The translations under genes were made by a program, and so were the position numbers. From Microbacterium sp. NIBRBAC000506063 (GTDB lineage Bacteria; Actinomycetota; Actinomycetes; Actinomycetales; Microbacteriaceae), in contig NZ_CP072876.1 of NCBI RefSeq assembly GCF_017968845.1, positions 1,488,001 to 1,552,000 on the forward strand: 64,000 bases of DNA, in the 5' to 3' direction. Positions 57,366-64,000 of the stretch are shown here, in pieces. Every line of letters begins with the position of its first letter. The stretch's first letter is position 1. The notes under the pieces are model-generated. The model ran no database searches, had not been told where the DNA came from, and saw only the letters and a list, made by a program, of their open reading frames with translations.

Positions 57366-58436
57366 TCACGGTGACGATGGTGCGGGATCTGCGACGCGCT
57401 CGGCGTGCACGGAGACCACCGTGCGAAAGCCGGTGTTGCCCGCGGACGAATCGGGGTGTTGCTGCTGCGCGCGGCGACACGGTAGCGGTTGCAGTACGAC
57501 TCGTGGCAGAGATACGAGCCTCCGCGGATGACGCGGGTCGTGCCGAGGCCCGGCCCCTGCGGGTCGGACTCGGGGAACGCGTGTAGTAGCGAGGATCGAA
57601 CCAGTCGGCGCACCACTCCCAGACGTTGCCCGCGACATCGGTCAGCCCGTATCCGTTCTCGCCGAAGACGCCCACCGGGTTCGTGGTGAGCCAGCCGTCC
57701 TCTCCGCTGTTGCGACGGGGAAACTCTCCCTGCCAGATGTTGCAGCGGTGCTCGCCCTCCGGGTGGAGCTCATCGCCCCAGGCATAGCGCCTGCCCGCGA
57801 GGCCGCCTCGGGCCGCGAACTCCCACTCGGCCTCCGTCGGCAGGCGCCGACCCGCCCAGGAGCAGTACGCGAGTGCGTCGTTGTGGCTGATGTGCGTCAC
57901 CGGGTGCGCGGCATACCGTTCGAGGGTCGCCGAGGCCGCTTCGGGGCCTCCGCCGAACGGGGCTCGCCAGTGCGCGCCCCTCACCTCGAGCCACCACGGC
58001 GCTGCCGGCGAGCGACCGAGCACATCGGAGTCAGAGCCGGCGAAGGCGGCATAGAACACCGCAGACGTGCCGAAGCGCTCCGCCTCGGTGGTGTAGCCCG
58101 TCGCATCGACGAACGCAGCGAACTGACGCACCGTGACCGGCGAACGGTCGATGCGGAACGCCCCGAGCCGCACCTCGTGCCGAGGCGTCTCTCCGTCGTG
58201 CGGGTATCCCTCCTCGAAAGCATCGCCCATCGTGAACCGACCACCGGGATCAGCACGTCCTCGTGCCGCGGAGCGTGCTCCGCTCCGGGCGCAACGGTCC
58301 TCGGCGTCATCCCCGGTCCCGACGTGACGCGTACGTCGACACCGGGGATGACGGCTTGCGGCGCCGGCATGCCCACAGACTCTGCGCGGGGCCTGCCCCT
58401 CGCGCAGCATGCGTCGTGAGAAGGCTCTGCAGTCAT
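57366..58436 (-). CDS. Formylglycine-generating enzyme (sulfatase maturase, SUMF1 type)
   Basis: About 357 residues with three lost bases (near 58230, 57585 and 57470). Oxidises the sulfatase Cys in CxPxR to formylglycine, using copper and O2. [94 protein letters not shown] are FGE segments, and the active-site region [15 protein letters not shown] has both Cys residues, followed by [17 protein letters not shown]. Eleven bases after the sulfatase gene, its obvious client. Confidence 0.92.
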
Positions 58437-58446
58437 GCCGGCGAGC

Positions 58447-60220
58447 CTACCGTGCGACCAGGAGCGCGCCGAGAGCGTCGTTGAGCTCTCGCAGCGCCTC
58501 GGTCGTGAGATCCGCCTTCATCGCGGCGAGTTCGACCATCGTCATCCCACCGGCGAAGTGCAGGATGAACGGGTTGTCGACGAAGGGGAACACCGCGGCG
58601 ACCGCCGGCCTCGTCTCGGGCTTCTCCAGCAGCTCGCGCAGCGGAATCGTCGCGACGGGCGCACCCTCGCCGAAGTCGTCAGCGCGCGGAGCGGGCGCCT
58701 GCGAGGCGATCACCTGGTTCCATTGGGCGTCGATGAGCAGATGCTCGGGACCCACGGGGCCCTCGATCGGAAGACCGAGTCTCGTGTACTGCTCGGCCGG
58801 CGCGTCGGACGAGCGCAGCAGCTCGACCAGCAGCGTCGCCATCCGCTGCTCGAGCACGGCATCGCGCAAGGGGCGTTCCTGATGCGGATCTTCGTGCAGA
58901 TCGAAGAGCAGCGTGCCGTAGAGATAGGGGTTGCCGAACGTGAAGGCCGGAACGCGCAGCAGAGGAACACCCTTCGTGAAGGCGAACGGCGGGATGAGCT
59001 CGGCATCGCGCAGCTCGGAGGGCGAGAACCGACTGCCCATGTGCATCGGCATGAGCGTGTAGTCGAACAGCGGCGCGTTCTCCGGCGTCGCGCACGCCCG
59101 CATGTAGACGTAGCGCCCGTCGGTGACGTTCACGTGCGAGCCCGCGTTGCCGAACAGGCCCGCCTCGCGCACCGGGGCGTCGGCGGAGATGACGTCGCGA
59201 AGGGGAGGCCCTGCATGTCGGTCGTGCGATCGACCCCGAAGTATTCGAGCAGGGTCGGACCCAGATCGATCGTCTGCACGAGGGCGTCACGACGCTCGCC
59301 GGCGACGTTCGTGCGCGGATCCCAGATGAACAGCGGCGTATGGATGTTCTCGTCGAACCAGGGCTGGACGTTCTTCCCCACCAGTTGTGCTCACCCAGCA
59401 GCAGGCCGTGATCGGTGCACACGATGAGCATCGTGTCGTGCCACATGTCGTGCTCGTCCATCAGATCGAGTACGCGCCCCAGCGAGCGGTCGCACATGGT
59501 CAGCAGCGCGAAGTAGGTATTGCGCAGGTGCTCGATCTCGTCGGCGTTCTCGATGACGCGACGGTAGGCGGGCCAGTCGAAGTGGCGCCCGCGGTAGCCG
59601 GTCTCGTAGAGCGAGAGGTACTCGTCCGTGCTGAAGAACGGCTCGTGCGGGTCGAAGGCCTCAAGCTGCAGGAACCACGAGTCGGCGTCCTTGTTCGTCT
59701 CGATGAAGTGGACGCCGGCATCGAAGGTGAGCGTCTGCGGATGCGAGGCCTCGTCGCGCATGTACTGGCGGTTGATCCAATCCTGCCGCCAGACGGGATC
59801 GTCGCGATCGATGACCGATTCCGGTACCTCGGGGGATCCACATGCCCTTCCAGGCATCCCCTCCTGTCCGCGGATGAACTCGTAGGTGTTGAAGCGGCCG
59901 TGGTAGGTCGCTCCGCCGTCACCCCAGTAGTGGCGGTGGTCGGTCACGAGGTGCGTGTAGACGCCGTTGTTCTTGAGCATCTCGGGCACCGAGTCGTCGA
60001 ACGGCTCGAGCGGGCCCCACGACCGGTGCAGGAAGTTGTAGCGGCCGGTGTGGAGTTCACGACGTGCGGGCATGCAGGGCATCGAACCCGCGTAGCAGTT
60101 GTCGAACGTCGCCGTGCGCTGACGCAGACGCTCGAAGTTGGGTGCGACGATGCCCTCGGCGCCGTACGGCGGCAGCATCCGCCTGTTGAGCGTGTCGAAC
60201 ATGACCATGATCGCTTTCAT
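58447..60220 (-). CDS. Type-I (formylglycine-dependent) sulfatase
   Basis: About 591 residues with two lost bases (near 59378 and 59200). MKAIMVMFDTLNRRMLPPYG carries the metal-binding Asp; GSMPCMPARRELHTGR has the Cys-type core C-x-P-x-R; VCTDHGLLLGEHNWWGKN gives the Asp-His metal ligands. HLVTDHRHYWGDGGATYHG is typical of a large sulfatase subgroup. No signal peptide: cytoplasmic, consistent with uptake of the sulfated compound by the ABC importer encoded upstream in the operon. The sulfate ester is unknown; a glycan is likely because of the ROK regulator. Confidence 0.9.
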
Positions 60221-60292
60221 GGCTTTCCTTTCCTCGCCCCGCGGGGACGTGCGTATCTTCGGCGGTCGGTTCAGTCCTCGGTTCGTCGCTCG

Positions 60293-61022
60293 TCATTCCT
60301 CGGGGTCGGCGGCCCACCACCGGACGGCCTGGACCTTGGGGTCGAGGCTGATGCGGTGCACGGCACGCTCGAGCGAGCTCGGGTCGACGTTCGAGCTGGC
60401 GGTGAGGGCGGCATTGACATTGACGAGCGAGTGCTTCCCCGCGGAGGACTTGATGGAGCGCAGGGTGAACTCGGGCCGATTCACCGCCTGCAGGACGAGC
60501 GCGCGGATCCTCGGCTCGCTCTTGTCGTTGGTGCGGGCCTCGAGATAGTACTCGACCGAGTCGTCAGTCATGCGGACATCGGGGGATGCCGAGCCGCGAC
60601 GGTTGACCAGACGCGAGACCGGCCGCAGCAGGGTGTTCGCGCCGACGATCGCGACCGTGCCGAGAACGGCGATCGCGTACATCCCCGAGCCGGCGAGCGT
60701 GCCGACGGCGGCCGCGCACCACAGCGTCGCCGCCGTGTTGAGGCCACGGATGTTGATCCCCTCGCGAAGGATCACCCTGCGCCGAGGAAGCCGATCCCCG
60801 AGACGACCTGCGCGGCGACGCGCGTGGGGTCGGCCATCTCACCGGTGAATCCGTAGGCGCCCACGACGACGAACAGGGCCGAGCCGCCGGCGACCAGCGC
60901 GTTGGTGCGGATGCCCGCCATCCTCGATCGCCATTGACGCTCGAGCCCGATGCATGCCCGAGCACCAGGCCCACGATGACGCGCAGGCCCAGGTCGATGA
61001 CGATCGCGATATCGGCTGTCAC
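60293..61022 (-). CDS. MgtC/SapB-family membrane protein
   Basis: About 243 residues with two lost bases (near 60780 and 60935). [80 protein letters not shown] are the conserved MgtC membrane region (the last two usually contiguous). A C-terminal ACT-like domain follows ([24 protein letters not shown]). Its start overlaps the stop of the ABC ATPase gene by ATGA. Its presence within a sulfatase/importer operon is unusual. Confidence 0.85.
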
Positions 61023-61863
61023 GCCACGAGCCCGCTCTGCTCGGCGATGAGCCGCTGCCGCTCGAGACGGCGCACCCGCTGCTGGGCCGGGTCGGCGACC
61101 GGCGCCGACATCAGCAGCTTGCGGGTGTAGGGATGCGTCGGATCCGAGGTGACCTGGTCGGCGTCTCCGTACTCGACGATCTCACCACGGTACAGGACCG
61201 CCACGCGGTGGCTGATATGACGCACGACCGAGAGATCGTGGCTCACGAAGAGGTAGGCGACGCCGGTGCGCTGCTGGATCTCGATGAGCAGGTCGAGCAC
61301 GCGGGCCTGCGTCGACAGGTCGAGCGCCGAAACGGGTTCGTCGCACACGATGAGCTTCGGCTCGAGCGCGAGGGCGCGCGCGATCGCCACGCGCTGGCGC
61401 TGACCGCCCGAGAACTCCCGCGGCAGGCGGGATCCGGCGTCGCCGGGAGGCCCACCTGCTGCAGCAGTTCCTCGACCCGCTCGCCTGCCTCCGTGCGGCT
61501 GATGCCCTGCGCCCCGAGCGGCTCGGCGAGGATGTCTCGCACTCGAAGCGCTGGGTTCAGCGAGGTGTAGGGGTCCTGGAAGACCACCTGCAGGTCTTTC
61601 GCGAGCGCCCGGCGCTCATCCCTCCCGGCTCGGGTGATGTCGCGTCCGTCGAAGCGCACCTCGCCCGCGGCGATCGGAGCAAGTCCCAGCACGGCGCGGC
61701 CCAGCGTCGTCTTGCCCGATCCCGACTCGCCGACAAGGCCCACGGTCTCGCCGCGGGCGATGTCGAGCGACACTCCGTGCAGCACCTGGAACGGCGGCTT
61801 GCGCCATCCTTTCGCGGGGTACTGCACGACGAGGTCGTCGACCGTGAGCAGCGTGTCGTTCAT
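61019..61863 (-). CDS. Dipeptide/oligopeptide-type ABC importer ATPase (DppF-like)
   Basis: About 281 residues with one C lost near 61440. Walker [22 protein letters not shown]-loop [13 protein letters not shown], signature [18 protein letters not shown], Walker [13 protein letters not shown] and H-loop [14 protein letters not shown]. The C-terminal [11 protein letters not shown] segment is typical of the OppF/DppF class. Eighteen bases after the permease-ATPase fusion gene. Confidence 0.9.
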
Positions 61864-61881
61864 CGGACTTCCTCCAGAGAC

Positions 61882-63684
61882 TCAGAAGCGGAGCGCTGGG
61901 TCCGCCGAGGGCGGGCGGGCGGGGCCGCCGTCGAGGATCGAGTCGAGCAGCATGCGCGTGTACTCGTTCTGAGGATCGGCGAACAGCTGCTCCGTCGGGC
62001 CGTGCTCGACGATGCGTCCGAGCTGCATGACCGCCACGCGATCGCACAGGTCGGCGACGACGCCGAAGTTGTGCGTGACGAGAAGCAGCGCCATGTGCCG
62101 CTCCTGCTGCAGCCGCCGCAGGATGTCGAGTATCTCAGCCTGGACGGTGACGTCGAGCGCCGTGGTCGGCTCATCGGCGATGAGCAGATCGGGGTCGCAC
62201 GAGATGGCGCCGGCGATGAGCACGCGCTGCGCCATGCCGCCGGAGATCTCGTGCGGATACGCGTCGAAGGTACGCTTCGGGTCGGCGATGCCGACCTGGG
62301 AGAGCAGATCGAGGGCGCGTTGCCTGGCGTCCTTGCGACTGAGGCCGAGCACGTAGCGCATCGGCTCGATCAGTTGGTAGCCGACCTTGAACGCGGGGTC
62401 GAGATTGCTCATCGGCTCTTGCGGGACGTAGGCGATGCGTCTTCCCCGCAGCCTGGCGTATGCTCCGGCGTCGAGTCCGATGAGCTCTTCGCCGTCGAAA
62501 CGGATGCTTCCGGCCGAGACGCGACCGCCTCGGGGCAGCAGCCCAGGACGGCGAACGCCGTCTGCGTCTTGCCGGAACCCGACTCGCCGACGAGGCCGAG
62601 AACCTCACCCCGGTCGACGTCGATGTCGACGTCTTGCACGACGTCGCGCTCATCGCCGCTCGGCAGCGCGTACGACACGGCGACGCCGCGGATCGACAGC
62701 AGCGCGGAGCGGTCGGATGTCGCCGCGCTCTCGTGCCCGGCGACATCCGACTGCGTCCTGATGGCGGCGGTGGATGCGGCGACGCGCTTCTTCGGGGCCA
62801 CTGTCTTGGCCCCTCCTCCAGGGTGTCGCGGATCGCGTTGCCCAGCAGCACGCAGGATGCGACGAAGAGCCCGATCATCACCCCCGGCCAGATCAGCAGG
62901 GTGGGCGCGGTGTAGAGGGCGAGGAACGCGTCTTGCAGCATGCCGCCCCACGTGGGGTGCTGGGGTCGCCGAGACCGATGAACTCGAGGCCCGCCTGCAG
63001 CACGACGGCGATGCCGGCGATGAAAGCGGCCTGGATGATGATGGGGGCGCGCACCACGCTCAGCACGTGACGGGAGATGATCCTGAAGTCCGACAGTCCC
63101 GACACACGGGCCGCGTCCACGTAGAGCTCGTTCTTCACCCCGATCACGAGGTTGCGCACGAGCCGGAAGAACGCCGGCGCCACCATAACGCCGAGCACGG
63201 TCATGGTGACCAGCGTGTTGGGCCCCACGACTGCGAAAAGCGCGACGAGGATGATCTTCGACGGCATCACGAGCACGACGTTGGCGATCCAGCTGGCGGC
63301 GGCGTCGAACGCGCCGCGCACGTAGCCGGCGATGAGACCGGTCGTCACTCCGAGGGCGACCGAGACGACGACGGTGATGAGGGCGCCGATGAGGGTCAGC
63401 GAGCCGGCGTAGAGCAGGCGGCTGAGCACGTCCCGACCGGCCTGGTCGCCACCGAGGAGGAACTCGGACTGGAAGGGCGGCTCGTTGGCGAGATGGATGC
63501 GCACATAGTCGGGCGCGAAGGGCGCCAGCCAGGGGGCGAACACGCTGATGGCGATGATGGCCAGCAGGATGATCGTCGGTATGACCGCCATCGGCTCCGC
63601 CAGCAGACGCCTGACGAGCCCCTTGCGAGGAGCGATCGCGGTGTCGACCGAGATGCCGGTCGTGGGTGTTGCGGGAACGGTCAT
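61882..63684 (-). CDS. DppC-DppD fusion: ABC permease joined to ATPase
   Basis: About 601 residues once three lost bases are restored (near 62962, 62812 and 62525); no stop then separates the two halves. Residues 1-290: permease with [45 protein letters not shown] and the EAA-like [13 protein letters not shown], ending [16 protein letters not shown] linker of about 35 residues ([17 protein letters not shown]) leads to the ATPase (about 325-601): [19 protein letters not shown] (Walker A), [14 protein letters not shown] (Q-loop), [15 protein letters not shown] (signature) and [12 protein letters not shown] (Walker B). Such permease/ATP-binding fusions exist in actinobacteria. Confidence 0.8.
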
Positions 63685-64000
63685 GCCACACGCGCCTTCG
63701 GGTTGGTCCAGCCATTGGCCATATCGATGAGCAGGTTGACGACGACGACGATGACGGCCATGGTGATCACGACGCCCATGATCATGGGATGTCTCCGCGG
63801 ATCGTCGAGTTGACGGCCAGCAGGCCGAGCCCGGGGAGGGCGAACACCTTCTCGATGACGACGGCGCCGCCGATCATGCCGATGAACTGCAGGCTGAGGA
63901 TCGTCAGCGCGGGTCCTGAGGCGTTCTTGAGCGAGTGCTTGAGCAGCACCGAGCGCTCGCTGAGTCCGCGAGTGCGCAGGGTGCGCACGTAGTCCTGGCG
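63681..64000 (-). CDS. DppB-type ABC permease (partial, N-terminus beyond the window)
   Basis: Only about 107 C-terminal residues are present, with one base lost near 63787. YVRTLRTRGLSERSVLLKHSLKNA is the EAA loop that contacts the ATPase, followed by LTILSLQFIGMIGGAVVIE, FALPGLGLLAVNSTIRGD and the last membrane segment VITMAVIVVVVNLLID with the end WTNPKARVA. Overlaps the fusion gene by ATGA. The substrate-binding protein would be expected further upstream, outside the window. Confidence 0.88.
   Translation of the reverse strand, partial: PGLRAHPAHSRTQRALGAAQALAQERLRTRADDPQPAVHRHDRRRRRHREGVRPPRARPAGRQLDDPRRHPMIMGVVITMAVIVVVVNLLIDMANGWTNPKARVA

Noticed and set aside
59387..60856. A 489-codon plus-strand frame opposite the sulfatase
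   Set aside because: Same antisense effect; the conserved sulfatase and MgtC proteins are on the other strand.
61777..63813. A 678-codon open frame on the plus strand opposite the ABC genes
   Set aside because: Antisense shadow of GC-rich coding DNA; no motifs, no RBS, and composition mirrors the minus-strand genes.
1..64000. CRISPR arrays, tRNA or rRNA genes, insertion sequences, prophage or integrase genes
   Set aside because: Looked for direct repeats with spacers, transposase or integrase motifs and tRNA-like cloverleaves in the gaps; none could be supported.

Overview
The window is high-GC DNA with GTG starts, many ATGA or GTGA gene overlaps and an actinobacterial gene repertoire. It most resembles a Microbacteriaceae (Microbacterium-like) actinomycete; this is inferred from composition and gene style, not from a marker gene. 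It carries about 65 protein genes. I saw no tRNA, rRNA, CRISPR array or insertion sequence, and no gene-free stretch longer than about 200 bases.

Region 1 (about 0.3-28.3 kb) is a steroid C/D-ring (HIP, methylhexahydroindanedione propionate) degradation locus of the KstR2 regulon type. It encodes KstR2, FadD3, FadE30, FadE31, FadE32, a FadE33-like protein, IpdF, IpdC, FadA6 and EchA20, plus two different IpdA/IpdB pairs. Additional genes are several short-chain dehydrogenases, a second thiolase, an enoyl-CoA hydratase, a split MFE-2-like dehydrogenase/MaoC pair and a gamma-carbonic-anhydrase-like protein. One operon here encodes an SDR, an aldo-keto reductase, a two-component flavin monooxygenase and a flavin reductase fused to an IclR-like domain. 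Eight copies of a related 18-bp operator sit in all six divergent promoter regions of this locus, which makes it look like one regulon.

Region 2 (28.3-38.5 kb) is housekeeping or mixed: GNAT, thioesterase, a membrane-protein/XRE/oxidoreductase operon, dimethylargininase with ornithine aminotransferase, MFS/MarR, an alpha/beta hydrolase, a lipoate ligase and an orphan DNA methyltransferase.

Region 3 (38.5-56 kb) looks like an aromatic-ester/aryl-CoA catabolic island. It has three type-B carboxylesterases, two MFS transporters, an aryl-CoA ligase, a fused FAD-monooxygenase/OYE aryl-CoA hydroxylase, a TesB thioesterase, a small cupin, an FAH-family hydrolase, RidA, and IclR and PaaX regulators. 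Shared palindromes link these promoters.

Region 4 (56-64 kb, minus strand) is a sulfatase operon: peptide-type ABC importer (including a permease-ATPase fusion), MgtC/SapB protein, Cys-type sulfatase, formylglycine-generating enzyme and a ROK regulator.

A technical caution applies to the whole window. About 44 of the 65 genes are interrupted by what look like single missing G or C bases in G/C runs, roughly 75 events. Restoring one base per event rejoins conserved protein sequence and makes gene lengths multiples of three. I treat these as sequencing or assembly errors and annotate the full genes as CDS; approximate break positions are given per gene. Orthologue names for the steroid genes rest on my recollection of the Mycobacterium tuberculosis proteins, not on a search.
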